DNA from: Phycisphaerae bacterium
GTDB taxonomy: Bacteria; Planctomycetota; Phycisphaerae; JAJVII01
Direction of reading: 5' to 3'
DNA length: 64,000 bases
Assembly (NCBI GenBank): GCA_022072085.1
Contig: JAJVII010000020.1
Span: forward strand, 124,001-188,000
Positions 16,254-24,623 of the stretch are shown here, one piece after another; within the stretch, counting starts at the first letter, position 1, and every line of letters starts with the position of its first letter. Made by a program: the position numbers and the translations under genes. The notes beneath the pieces were generated by a model. The model was not told the origin of the DNA. It saw nothing but the letters and a program-made list of their open reading frames with translations, and made no database searches.

Positions 16254-18893
16254 TCAGGAACTCTTCGCCGACTGCACGCCGAAGCCCAGCCCGGCCTCGA
16301 AGGCGGCCAGGTTCGGCTCGATCAGCCTGGGCCGCTCGGCGAAGATCTCCGGGATGCTGTCGCGGATGGCCGCCGGGTCCAGCAGGTCGGTCGCGGCGAC
16401 CAGCACGCCGGCGGCGACGATGTTGGCCATTCGCTCGTTGCCCAGTTTCGCCGCCATCTTCGTGATCGGCGCCCCGATTCGCTCAGTGCCGTCGGGCATC
16501 GCGATCGCATCGGGGTCGGTCACCAAAGTGCTGTCGAACAGCAGCAGGCCGCCGTCGGCGACGGTCGGCCCGAAGGTGGCGTAGCTGGGCTGGTTCATCG
16601 CGACCACGATGTCCGGCGCCGAGACGTACGGCGAGGCGATGGTCGCGTCGCTGATGCGGACCTGGCAGTTGCAGGTCCCGCCGCGCATGGCCGATCCGTA
16701 GCTGGGCAGCAGGCTGACGCGTCGCCCGCTGCGGACCGCGGCGTGGACGACCAGGCCGCTGAGCAGCACGATGCCCTGCCCGCCGTGACCGGCCAGGCGC
16801 AGGCCCGGCTTGGCGAATCGGCCCGCCTGGCGCGGGGCGTAGCCGTCGGCCGGCTGGACCCAGTGAAGCGGGGCGCGGTCGAAGATGTCCTGCGCGTCGG
16901 CCGGCGCCGGATGGCGGCGGCGGGCGTGGGCTTGCGGGCCGGGCTCCTTGAACTTGCCCGGCGGGAACTGCTTGCTGATCACGTCGGTGATGTACTTCTG
17001 GGAGTCGACAGGCGACATCTTCCACCCGACGGGGCAGGGGCTGAGCACCTCGACAACCTTCAGCCCGCCGACGCCGTCGGCCTGGAACTTCAGCGCGTTC
17101 TTGATCGCCCGGGCGGTCCGGTTCAGGCCCGCGGGCCCGTTGATCGCGACACGCTCCAGCGACACCACGCCGTCGAGCTGGGCGAAGAGCTTGCACATGT
17201 CGATCGGCGCGCCGACGTCGGCGACGTCGCGCCCGGCGTCGCAGGTCGTGGTCGGCAGGCCCGGTATGGAGGTCGGGGCCATCTGCCCGCCGGTCATGCC
17301 GTAGATGCAGTTGTTGACGAAGATCAGCACGAAGTCCTCGCCGCGGCTGGCGGCGTGCATGGTCTCGGCCATTCCGATGCTGGCCAGGTCGCCGTCGCCC
17401 TGGTAGCTGATGACCACGCGGTTCTCGTGCGTTCGGCTGATCGCCGACGCCAGGGCCATGCCGCGGCCGTGGGCGGCCTGCACGGTGTCGAAGTTCCAGT
17501 AGGTGACCACCGAGCAGCCGACCGGCTCGACCATGATGGTCGTCTCGCGCAGCCCCAGTTCGTCGATCGCGTGGGCGATGATCTGGTGCAGATTGCCGTG
17601 GCCGCACCCCGGGCAGTAGTGCGTGGGCACGTCCTCGATCGCGTTGGAGCGGGCGACGACGACGTTCTGGCCGTCAGCCGGCGGGCGATAGCGGCGCTCC
17701 ATGGGCGCCGGTTCGCTGTAATGCGTCGGCCGCGGCAGGCGGCGGACGATGTGCTCTCGCTCCAGCAGCCGCGTGCGGGCCGAGAAATCGGCGGCGGCTG
17801 ACGCGCCGGCCGCGGTGCGGGAGACCTGCTCGATCTGTTCGAGAATCTCCTGCTCCACCGGCACGATGCCGCCCATGCGGCCGTAGAAGAATATCTCCCG
17901 GGCATCGCCCAGGGCCAGCCGCACGTCTTCGAGCATCTGCCCGGCCGACATCTCCAACACGAGGACGGCCTTGGCCCGCCAGGCGGCCTCTCGCAGCACG
18001 GCCGACGGGAAAGGCCAGAGCGTCTGCGGGCGGACGAGCCCGGCCTTGATGCCCTTGGCGCGGGCCTTGTGCACCGCCGCCAGGGCCAGACCGGCCATCG
18101 AGCCGTAGGCGACCACGAGCAGTTCGGCGTCGTCGATCAGGGCGGTCGCGGCCATACCGCCCAGCTCGCGGCCGATGCGGTCGTACTTCTCCTGGAGCAG
18201 GATGTTCAGGTTCTCCAACGCCTCCAGCGGCTCGAGGCGGAAGCTGCTGACAACGTTCTTGTTCCGCCCGACGGCGCCGGTGGCGGCCCAGGGCTTGTCG
18301 AAGCGGGCGACCAGCTCGGCCGCGTCGGGGCCGACCTGCACGCTCTCGGTGCTCTGGGCGATCGAGCCGTCGATCAGCACCATCACCGGCGTGCGGTAGC
18401 GGTCGGCGACGTTGAAGGCCTCCAGCGTCATGCTGAACGTCTCGCCGACGGTCGCCGGGGCGAAGACCGGCGTGTAGTAGTCGCCGTGGCCGCCGCCGCG
18501 CGTCGCCTGGAAATAGTCAGCCTGGGACGCGCCGATGTTGCCCAGGCCAGGCCCGCCGCGCATCGCGTTGACGAACACGCCCGGCAGCTCCGCGCCGCAC
18601 ATGTAGCTGATCGCCTCCTGCTTGAGGCTGACGCCCGGCGAACTGGAAACGCACAGCACCCGCTGGCCGACCGCCGAGGCGCCGTAGGCCATGTTCGCGG
18701 CGGCCAGTTCGCTCTCGGCCTGGAGGAACACGCGCCCGACCGCGGGGAAGAGCTTGCTGGCCAGTTCGACCACGCCGGTGACCGGTGTGATGGGATAGCC
18801 GTAGAGGTCGGCGCCGGCGACGGCGGCGGCCAGCACGATGGCTTCCTCGCCCTTGAGCAGGCAGCGCCGCGAGGCGGAGGTCTTGGCGCTCAT
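16254..18893 (-). CDS. 2-oxoacid:ferredoxin oxidoreductase, fused alpha-beta-gamma subunits
   Basis: A single 879-residue chain holding three subunits usually encoded apart. Residues ~1-400 are the alpha subunit (GYPITPVTGVVELAS; MRGGPGLGN). Residues ~410-670 are the thiamine-diphosphate beta subunit (CPGCGHG near 426; the TPP motif GDGDLASIG...VNN near 497-530). Residues ~690-879 are the gamma subunit (GHGGQGIVLL; SYGSAMRGGTCNC). The enzyme decarboxylates 2-oxoacids with CoA and reduces ferredoxin. Domain order and the VPTHYCPGCGH segment suggest a KorAB/VorAB-like substrate range (2-oxoglutarate or branched-chain oxoacids). AAGGAGG is seven bases before ATG 18893, and the start overlaps the ferredoxin gene's stop (ATGA), so the two are translationally coupled. 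I see no stop or frameshift between domains. Confidence 0.92.
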   Translation of the reverse strand: MSAKTSASRRCLLKGEEAIVLAAAVAGADLYGYPITPVTGVVELASKLFPAVGRVFLQAESELAAANMAYGASAVGQRVLCVSSSPGVSLKQEAISYMCGAELPGVFVNAMRGGPGLGNIGASQADYFQATRGGGHGDYYTPVFAPATVGETFSMTLEAFNVADRYRTPVMVLIDGSIAQSTESVQVGPDAAELVARFDKPWAATGAVGRNKNVVSSFRLEPLEALENLNILLQEKYDRIGRELGGMAATALIDDAELLVVAYGSMAGLALAAVHKARAKGIKAGLVRPQTLWPFPSAVLREAAWRAKAVLVLEMSAGQMLEDVRLALGDAREIFFYGRMGGIVPVEQEILEQIEQVSRTAAGASAAADFSARTRLLEREHIVRRLPRPTHYSEPAPMERRYRPPADGQNVVVARSNAIEDVPTHYCPGCGHGNLHQIIAHAIDELGLRETTIMVEPVGCSVVTYWNFDTVQAAHGRGMALASAISRTHENRVVISYQGDGDLASIGMAETMHAASRGEDFVLIFVNNCIYGMTGGQMAPTSIPGLPTTTCDAGRDVADVGAPIDMCKLFAQLDGVVSLERVAINGPAGLNRTARAIKNALKFQADGVGGLKVVEVLSPCPVGWKMSPVDSQKYITDVISKQFPPGKFKEPGPQAHARRRHPAPADAQDIFDRAPLHWVQPADGYAPRQAGRFAKPGLRLAGHGGQGIVLLSGLVVHAAVRSGRRVSLLPSYGSAMRGGTCNCQVRISDATIASPYVSAPDIVVAMNQPSYATFGPTVADGGLLLFDSTLVTDPDAIAMPDGTERIGAPITKMAAKLGNERMANIVAAGVLVAATDLLDPAAIRDSIPEIFAERPRLIEPNLAAFEAGLGFGVQSAKSS

Positions 18894-19225
18894 TTGCCGG
18901 CCTCCTTCGCAGCCGGCTGCCGCTGCGGGCCGGCGCCGGACTTGAAGGCCGCCCGGCGGTAGACCACCACCGCGCCTTCGGGGCAGGCGGTGGCGCAGAT
19001 GCCGCACCCGGAGCACTGCCCGTCGGGGTCGTGGATGAGGTAGACCACGTGGCCGGAGGGGTTGAGGGTCGGACCTTCGCGGTCGTCGGCGGGGATGTCG
19101 GTGGCCGCCTTCATCAGGTGCTCGGGGCAATACTCGGCGCACAGGCCGCAGGACTTGCAGAGCAGGGGTTCCACCTGCACCTGTCCGCGGGCTTTGTTGG
19201 CGGGATCGGAAGGACTGCTGCTCAT
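18890..19225 (-). CDS. 2x[4Fe-4S] ferredoxin, delta subunit of the oxidoreductase
   Basis: A 111-residue ferredoxin-like protein with two clusters: CKSCGLCAEYCP near residues 24-35 and CSGCGICATACP near 75-86. It would carry electrons from the fused 2-oxoacid oxidoreductase encoded immediately downstream with a 4-base overlap. The start ATG 19225 is preceded by GGAAAGGCG at a normal distance. Two upstream in-frame ATGs would add an unrelated basic extension. The C-terminus is a Lys/Ala-rich tail. Confidence 0.9.
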   Translation of the reverse strand: MSSSPSDPANKARGQVQVEPLLCKSCGLCAEYCPEHLMKAATDIPADDREGPTLNPSGHVVYLIHDPDGQCSGCGICATACPEGAVVVYRRAAFKSGAGPQRQPAAKEAGK

Positions 19226-19358
19226 CGAAGATCGCCTTTCCATGGCGGCCGGCAGAGGCAAAGCGGGCCGGCCGGGACTCAAACGAACCCTCCCTATTGT
19301 GCCACAAACAGGCAGGCGATGCCAGTGGCACCGCACAGATGGGCAGGCAAGCCGGGGG

Positions 19359-20759
19359 TCACTTCGCTGCGGCGGCGGGCGGCGGGACGGCCACCGGGCC
19401 GGTGGACGCGTCGAAGAAGTTCACGATCAGGCTGTAGAACCAGGATCGGCGGTAGGCGGCGAAGCCCACGTGTCCGCCGCCCGGCAGGACGATCGCGGCC
19501 ACGTTGGGATTTCGGCTGGTGGAAATCAGGTCGGCGACCTCCTGAGCCGGGCCGATCGGGTCGTCGGCAGCCTGGACGATCAGCATCGGCACGCGGACGC
19601 GGCCGAGCTTGTCGCCGGCCTTGGCGTCGCCCTCGTCCACCGTCCGCATGAACTGCATCGCGTCGGGGATGAGCCCGTCGTACCAGACCGGCGACCGCGT
19701 CAGTTCGTGGGCGATCAGCTCGTGCAGGCTGCCGCTGGGATTGGGGAAGTGCTTGTAGTCCATCCGCTGGCGGATCATTGCCTGGAGCCGGGCGTAGGCC
19801 GGCTCGCGCCAGATCCGCTGCGGGCGGTCCATGCGGTCGATGAACCGCTCGAACCGGACGACCGGCGAAAAGACCATGATGCCGGCCTGGAAGTGGCGGT
19901 GCTTGTCGAAACTTCGCAGGCGGCTGCGGAGCTGCGGGGCGACGTCGGGATCGTTCAGCCCGCCGCCGTCGTACCAGCCGGCCAGGATCGCGCTGTTGGC
20001 CCCCCACGAGAAGCCCATCAGCCCGGTGCGGCGCACGTCGGGCCTGGCGGTCAGCCACTCGGACACCGCCAGCAGGTCGCCCGTCTCGACCAGGCCGAAG
20101 GTGTAAGGAACCTCCGGCTGGGAGGCCTCGGTCTGTCCGTGCCCGCGCAGCTCGATCGCCAGGACGTGGAAGCCGTGGGACATCAGCAGGCCGGACAGAT
20201 CCTCGGTGCGGCGGATGTTGTTGCCGCCGTAGAAGCCCGGCTCGATGACGATGCAGTCGGCCCGCTGCACGACGCCGTCGCGACGATACAGGCCCAGCCT
20301 GGCCGACAGTTTCACGTCGCGGTCGACGGGGATCCAGACCTGCTCGAAGCCCGGCCAGTCGGGGACGACCTCGTCGGGGTTGCGGTTGACGCCGCTGCTC
20401 TGGGCCGTGTCGCGCAGGCCGCCCCAGTTGCCCCAGATCGTCGGCAGTCGCGACGGGGTAATGTCGAACCAGGCAAAGACGTCGGCTGCCCGACCGCTGG
20501 CCAGCGTCAGGTCATCGGTCAGCATCGGCGGGTCGTCGTCCAGCAGGTAATCCAGCCGCTTCTCGGACCGCTCCAGCCAGACGCGGGTGAGTTTCTGCGA
20601 CGCCGGGGCGTGGCGCTCGGCGGCGACGTAGACGACGTCCTCTCTGTGCATGGGGAAGCCGCGCTCGCTGAACCCGCAGCCGCCGGCCAGCAGGCAGACC
20701 GACAACAGCGCGACGAGGAGGCCGCCGGTGCGCGGATTGATCGCGTGCGTTCGCTTCAA
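19359..20759 (-). CDS. Alpha/beta-hydrolase lipoprotein
   Basis: A 466-residue hydrolase with a lipoprotein signal (LLVALLSVCLLAGGC; Cys at about residue 28), so it is probably anchored to a membrane facing the periplasm. The fold starts near residue 165 (CIVIEPGFYGGNN; VLAIELRGHGQTEAS). The nucleophile elbow is GFSWG near residue 248, an Asp candidate lies in IVQAADDPIG, and a His candidate in LPGGGHVGFA. The substrate is unknown; esterase or peptidase-type activity fits. The start codon appears to be TTG 20759, since no ATG precedes the signal peptide. It is divergent from the Nudix gene. Confidence 0.85.
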   Translation of the reverse strand: MKRTHAINPRTGGLLVALLSVCLLAGGCGFSERGFPMHREDVVYVAAERHAPASQKLTRVWLERSEKRLDYLLDDDPPMLTDDLTLASGRAADVFAWFDITPSRLPTIWGNWGGLRDTAQSSGVNRNPDEVVPDWPGFEQVWIPVDRDVKLSARLGLYRRDGVVQRADCIVIEPGFYGGNNIRRTEDLSGLLMSHGFHVLAIELRGHGQTEASQPEVPYTFGLVETGDLLAVSEWLTARPDVRRTGLMGFSWGANSAILAGWYDGGGLNDPDVAPQLRSRLRSFDKHRHFQAGIMVFSPVVRFERFIDRMDRPQRIWREPAYARLQAMIRQRMDYKHFPNPSGSLHELIAHELTRSPVWYDGLIPDAMQFMRTVDEGDAKAGDKLGRVRVPMLIVQAADDPIGPAQEVADLISTSRNPNVAAIVLPGGGHVGFAAYRRSWFYSLIVNFFDASTGPVAVPPPAAAAK

Positions 20760-20841
20760 GACGCCTGTCCCCGGGCGGAAAGTGAGAGTGAAAGTCCCGA
20801 CGTGGCGGGACGGCCAAGCCGACCCCTGCCGGCCGCGGGGA

Positions 20842-20849
20842 ATTATACT
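20842..20849. promoter_or_regulatory. Overlapping -10 boxes between divergent hydrolase and Nudix genes
   Basis: The reverse strand reads TATAAT (20842-20847) and the forward strand TATACT (20844-20849). Each points toward a gene starting about 80 bases away (20759 and 20931). Neither has a convincing -35 box, so this is a tentative shared promoter. Confidence 0.4.
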
Positions 20850-20930
20850 CGAAACAGCTTGCCGCGGACCGGAAATTCACTAACTTATGGCCCTGCGGAC
20901 GGGCGGCACACCCCTTGCAGGAGGTCGAAA

Positions 20931-21389
20931 ATGAAGCTTCGGCTTGCGGCGCGCGGCCTGGTGCGCGATGGCGACAGGGTGCTGGTCGTTGAGTATCGCG
21001 ACTCCCGCGGCGAGGCGTTCTACGCCGTTCCCGGGGGCGCTGTGACCCCGGGCGAGCCGCTGTCCGAGGTGGTCCGCCGGGAATGCCTGGAGGAAACCGG
21101 CGCCCAGGTGCAGGTCGGCGACGCGCTGTTCGTATGCGAGTTCACGGTCGGACCCGATCCGCTGTGGGATCCGAACGAGGCGATCCACCAGGTGGAGATC
21201 CACTTCGACTGCCGCGTGACTGGCGGCGGCCAGCCCGAGCCGGGCCGCCATCCCGATCAGGGTCAGACCGGGGTTCGCTGGATGTCGGTCGCGGAACTCC
21301 GCAAGGTCCGGTTCTACCCGGCCAAGGCGCTGGAGCTCATCGACTCCCCGGTCGGCGACCGACCGGTCTACCTGGGCGTGACTGATTGA
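20931..21389 (+). CDS. Nudix hydrolase
   Basis: A 152-residue protein with a full Nudix box at residues 36-58: G-x5-E-x7-R-E-x2-E-E-x-G, seen as GAVTPGE...RRECLEETGA. The family hydrolyses nucleoside diphosphates linked to another group, using Mg2+ bound by the box glutamates. AGGAGG lies seven bases before ATG 20931. The C-terminal part (GVRWMSVAEL) is the usual closing strand-helix. It is short, close to MutT-like members; the substrate cannot be told. It converges with the coiled-coil lipoprotein gene, leaving seven bases between stops. Confidence 0.93.
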   Translation: MKLRLAARGLVRDGDRVLVVEYRDSRGEAFYAVPGGAVTPGEPLSEVVRRECLEETGAQVQVGDALFVCEFTVGPDPLWDPNEAIHQVEIHFDCRVTGGGQPEPGRHPDQGQTGVRWMSVAELRKVRFYPAKALELIDSPVGDRPVYLGVTD

Positions 21390-21396
21390 GGGGGCG

Positions 21397-22065
21397 TCAA
21401 TTCTTTTCGATCCGCTCGACGCGGGAGATGAGATCGCTTATGGCGTCCAGCCGCGGCTGAAGCTCATCCGCAGCCGACTGGCCTTCCTGGCTGCGCTTTT
21501 CCAGGTCGGCCCGCATCAGCAGCAGCCGCTTGTGCAGTTCGTCGACACCGTCCAGGTAATCGTCCGGGTCGATGGAGGGGTCCAGCGACGCGGAGAACCG
21601 CAACTGCGGCTGGAGGTCCTCCTCGACCGGCCCGTGGGCCGAGACCTGGCCGTAGATGTTCCATCGCCCGTGGTAGGTCCAGAACTCCATCTGCTGCTGG
21701 TTGCGGTAGAGCTTCCAGTGCGTGGTCGTGCGCGTGAGGTGGTTGGCGACGCCGACGACGGCCCAGACATCGACGCGCCCGGGGGCGTCGGACGGGCTGG
21801 CCAGGGCGATCATCTGCCACGCCCGGATCGGCTCGCCGTTGGCGTCGGTGGTCATGCCGCGTCCGCTGAAGACGACCGACCGAACCGGGGCCCGCTCGCT
21901 CGGCCGACCGGGACTGGCCGACTCGACGTCCTGGAGGACGACCACATCCTGAGGCGCCATCGAGGGGCCTTCCAGACGCGTCCAGCCGGGTCCGCCGGCG
22001 CAGCCGCCCATGAGCATCGTTGCGCCACATACGAGGAGCGTCCGGCAATGGCGGAAAGCGGGCAT
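21397..22065 (-). CDS. Hypothetical lipoprotein with C-terminal coiled coil
   Basis: A 222-residue protein that I do not recognise. The N-terminus is a lipoprotein signal (TLLVCGATMLMGGC). The middle (about 60-150) is a beta-rich domain with many aromatic residues (WKLYRNQQQMEFWTYHGRWNIYG). The last 50 residues are charged and heptad-like (LHKRLLLMRADLEKRSQEG...RLDAISDLISRVERIEKN). It is probably exposed on a membrane surface. It lies 87 bases downstream of the VKOR-thioredoxin gene on the same strand and may be co-transcribed. Confidence 0.75.
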   Translation of the reverse strand: MPAFRHCRTLLVCGATMLMGGCAGGPGWTRLEGPSMAPQDVVVLQDVESASPGRPSERAPVRSVVFSGRGMTTDANGEPIRAWQMIALASPSDAPGRVDVWAVVGVANHLTRTTTHWKLYRNQQQMEFWTYHGRWNIYGQVSAHGPVEEDLQPQLRFSASLDPSIDPDDYLDGVDELHKRLLLMRADLEKRSQEGQSAADELQPRLDAISDLISRVERIEKN

Positions 22066-22152
22066 TCCAGGTCTCTCGGTAGTGTCGTCGCGTCGGCCCG
22101 GCTGGACATTATTCCTTTGTCCCGCGGCCGGGGCAAGGGGAGGGCGTCGCGC

Positions 22153-22908
22153 CTACTTGGCCGCCGCCTCGACCGCTCGGCGCAGCTCGAACTCCGGCGT
22201 CTCGCCGACGAAGAACTTGTTGCGACTGCCCAGCATGAAGATGATGGGCGTGGGCATGCGGCTGGGGGCGTCACGATAGACGACCTCCAAGCGGCCTTCC
22301 ATGCGGCGTTCGAGCGGCGGGAGAATCACCTCCCGCAGATACTTGCAGTGCGGGCAGCCCTCGCGGACATAGACGATGACGCGGGCATGGGCGGCCGGCA
22401 CGGGCGGTTCGGTCGCCAGCAGGTTGTCCATCATCCGCCGGGCCTGGGCGTCGTAGCTCCAGCCCACCATCTTCCAGGCCACAAGGATCCCCACGCACGC
22501 CAGTGTCAGGCCCGCCACCACGACCGCGCCGGCGTCCAGCCAGCGGAGCAGCCCGCCGACCAGGATCACGGTCAGCGCCGACCAGGCGCCCAGCGCCGTG
22601 ACCACGCAAGGCACGCAGCCCAGGGACTTGAACAGCAGCAGGGCGACCAACCCGACGTGCACGCCCGAGGCCAGCCCGACGCCCCAGCCGGCCAGGCGCG
22701 TCCATCGGCCCAGCACGAACATCGCCAGCAACAGGAGGTAGAGCCCGACGCCCGCCCAGGCCACCGCCTTGCCGCCAAGCAGTTCGGCGGCGCTTTCGCA
22801 GGCATCACACCCGACGGCCGATCCGGCCAGCGCCGCCCATGCGGCCCCGAACAGCGCGACCGCGACGCACACGGCGGCTGCCGCTCGCCATTTGAGTTGA
22901 CTGCTCAT
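22153..22908 (-). CDS. VKOR-like membrane protein fused to a thioredoxin-like domain
   Basis: A 251-residue protein with about five hydrophobic helices in residues 8-147. It has cysteine pairs in the positions typical of vitamin K epoxide reductase: C34/C37 (GCDACES) in the loop after the first helix, and C98/C101 (GCVPC) at a later helix. A soluble C-terminal domain follows, with the thioredoxin-like motif CPHC (C185/C188) and a cis-Pro candidate in MPTPIIF. VKOR homologues replace DsbB in many bacteria and pass electrons from a DsbA-like partner to quinone, so this fusion likely makes disulfide bonds in exported proteins. GGAGG is eight bases before ATG 22908. The loop pair is CxxC rather than the wider spacing of classical VKOR, so the family call is tentative. 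Confidence 0.7.
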   Translation of the reverse strand: MSSQLKWRAAAAVCVAVALFGAAWAALAGSAVGCDACESAAELLGGKAVAWAGVGLYLLLLAMFVLGRWTRLAGWGVGLASGVHVGLVALLLFKSLGCVPCVVTALGAWSALTVILVGGLLRWLDAGAVVVAGLTLACVGILVAWKMVGWSYDAQARRMMDNLLATEPPVPAAHARVIVYVREGCPHCKYLREVILPPLERRMEGRLEVVYRDAPSRMPTPIIFMLGSRNKFFVGETPEFELRRAVEAAAK

Positions 22909-23083
22909 GCCGTCGGCCTCCCGTGACAGGCCGCCTCCGCCTGGGGCCCTGATCTTACCATCGGTCCGCCAACGCGAATGCCTGAAACTTCGCCGGGCGA
23001 TCCTTCGCCCGTTGCATCCTCCGCCCGCGGGCGTTATCGTACGTCCGGAGTCATGTCCGTTATTTCCGGAGCGCCCCTGGCCC

Positions 23084-24007
23084 GTGGAACCCGCCGACGA
23101 AATCCCGGCTCCGCCGCGACCGGCTGACTGGTGGTTCGACCGCATCTCGACCGTGGCGGCCGACCGCCTGGTCGTCAACGGGCGATGCCTCCAGACTCTC
23201 CGCGCCCGGGGCCTGGACAGCCTGGAGGCGGTCATGGCCTCGCAGGCCGGGCGATCGCTGACCAAGCCGACGCTGCCCGGCCATCGCGAGCGGCTGCGGC
23301 TGTCGTTCGACCGGTCGGCCGGGGCGCCGCCGCTGACGTTCTACCTCAAGCGATACCGCCCCAGGCCGATGCGCCGGCTGCGGCGCTGGCTGGCGCCCGG
23401 CCACCTGCCCAGCGAGGCGGCCGACGAGTGGTCGGCCCTGTGGCAACTGGCGTCGGCCGGCGTGCCCGTGCCCGAGCCGGTGCTGATGGGCAACTCCAGC
23501 CGGGGGTCGGCGGCGAGCAGTTGCATCGGCCTGGTCGAACTGGACGGGGCCCAGTCGCTGGAGAAATGGCTGCCGGCGGAAGGCCCGCACCTGCCGATGA
23601 CCCGTCGGCGGGCGCTGGCCCGGGCGCTGGGCCGATTCGTGGGCTACTTCCACAGCCTGGGCCTGGTGCACCGCGACCTTTACCTGGCGCACCTCTTCAT
23701 GAGCCCGGGCGATGCCTCCTCGCCCCAGCCACTCTCCGCGGAGGGGCGAGGGGAAGAGGCCGCGGTGTTTCACCTGATCGACCTGGCGCGGGTATTCCGG
23801 CCGCGATGGCGCACGCGGCGCTGGCGGGTGAAGGATCTGGGCCAACTGCTTTACTCGACCGGCCGATACGCCCCGTTCGTCACGCGGACCGACGCGCTGC
23901 GGTTCTTCCGCTGCTACCTGAGGGCCGGGCGGCTGGACGGGTCGGCCCGTCGCCTGGCGCGATCGGTCGTCGCCAAGTCCGCGCGGATCGCGCGTCACGC
24001 CCGATGA
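23084..24007 (+). CDS. LPS-kinase family protein (WaaP/KdkA/InaA-like)
   Basis: About 307 residues of a eukaryotic-like kinase fold used on sugars of lipopolysaccharide core. The ATP-binding strand carries YLKRY (Lys89). The catalytic loop is HRDLYLAHLF (His196-Arg-Asp198), close to the family's HRD-x-Y-x-x-H-F, and the metal-binding Asp is in HLIDLARV (Asp233). Between the two, residues ~209-226 are a Ser/Pro/Gly/Glu insertion encoded by an inverted-repeat word. GTG 23084 is chosen because the sequence becomes kinase-like soon after; an upstream open frame to 22907 would add a Pro/Arg-rich stretch running into the divergent gene. It probably phosphorylates heptose or Kdo. The neighbours give no operon support. 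Confidence 0.82.
   Translation: MEPADEIPAPPRPADWWFDRISTVAADRLVVNGRCLQTLRARGLDSLEAVMASQAGRSLTKPTLPGHRERLRLSFDRSAGAPPLTFYLKRYRPRPMRRLRRWLAPGHLPSEAADEWSALWQLASAGVPVPEPVLMGNSSRGSAASSCIGLVELDGAQSLEKWLPAEGPHLPMTRRRALARALGRFVGYFHSLGLVHRDLYLAHLFMSPGDASSPQPLSAEGRGEEAAVFHLIDLARVFRPRWRTRRWRVKDLGQLLYSTGRYAPFVTRTDALRFFRCYLRAGRLDGSARRLARSVVAKSARIARHAR
23716..23762. repeat. In-frame inverted-repeat word in the sugar kinase gene
   Basis: CCTCGCCCC (23718-23726) pairs with GGGGCGAGG (23743-23751), and the loop holds the palindrome CTCCGCGGAG (23734-23743). It is translated as the low-complexity stretch SSPQPLSAEGRGEEA. This kind of word normally occurs between genes in such genomes. Confidence 0.65.
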
Positions 24008-24023
24008 CCGTCAGCGAGCCCGC

Positions 24024-24623
24024 TCACCAGTTGATGACCAGGTCCTTCTGGCTGGTGCTCACTTCGACAAAGCCGGTGATTTCCTTCAGACTGTCGCGGA
24101 CGGGCGTGAGCACGGTCAATATGCCGCTCTTGCCCGGGGGCACTTGGACGGGCTTGCCGGACTTGAGCACCCGGCGCTGCTGCGGGGTAAGGCCCATGTG
24201 CAGCGTGCCGAAGTCCTGCCAGCGGGCGATGCCGCCGTTCTGGATCACACAGGTGACCCGGTCCTTGAGCGTCGGCACCGGCTGCCAGAGCGAGCAGCGG
24301 ACGACCATGCCGGCCGGGGCGAGGTTCTGCAACCGCAGCAGCGTCTTCTTGGCGGCGATGAACGGCCCGTGCTCCACGTCGTAGTTGTCGTGGGCCGACC
24401 AGACGTCGGCGGGGTCGAAGTCGCGCATCCACTTCCACGACCGCTCGGTCACGATCTGGCGGCAGAGTTCGCCGTCGAACATGACCGTGCAGGCGCGGGC
24501 GACCTCGTGCAGGGCGGCCAGGGCCTTCTTCACGTCGGCAGCCGACGCCTTGCGGGCCGGGGCGGCCTTGGGCTTGCGGGGGGCTTTGCGGGCGACCTTC
24601 GCCTTGCTCCTGTTCTTAGCCAC
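24024..24623 (-). CDS. Unknown protein with Lys/Ala-rich N-terminal tail
   Basis: A 199-residue protein that I do not recognise. Residues 1-28 are rich in Lys, Arg, Ala and Pro, like the tails of histone-like proteins. The remainder is a globular domain with Trp/Phe-rich segments (RSWKWMRDFDPADVWSAHDN; IARWQDFGTLHMG) and a beta-rich C-terminus. The start is GTG 24623, with AGGAGG six bases upstream. Its first eight bases overlap the end of the glycosidase-like gene, so translation is probably coupled. A role with that neighbour is inferred from position only. Confidence 0.7.
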   Translation of the reverse strand: MAKNRSKAKVARKAPRKPKAAPARKASAADVKKALAALHEVARACTVMFDGELCRQIVTERSWKWMRDFDPADVWSAHDNYDVEHGPFIAAKKTLLRLQNLAPAGMVVRCSLWQPVPTLKDRVTCVIQNGGIARWQDFGTLHMGLTPQQRRVLKSGKPVQVPPGKSGILTVLTPVRDSLKEITGFVEVSTSQKDLVINW

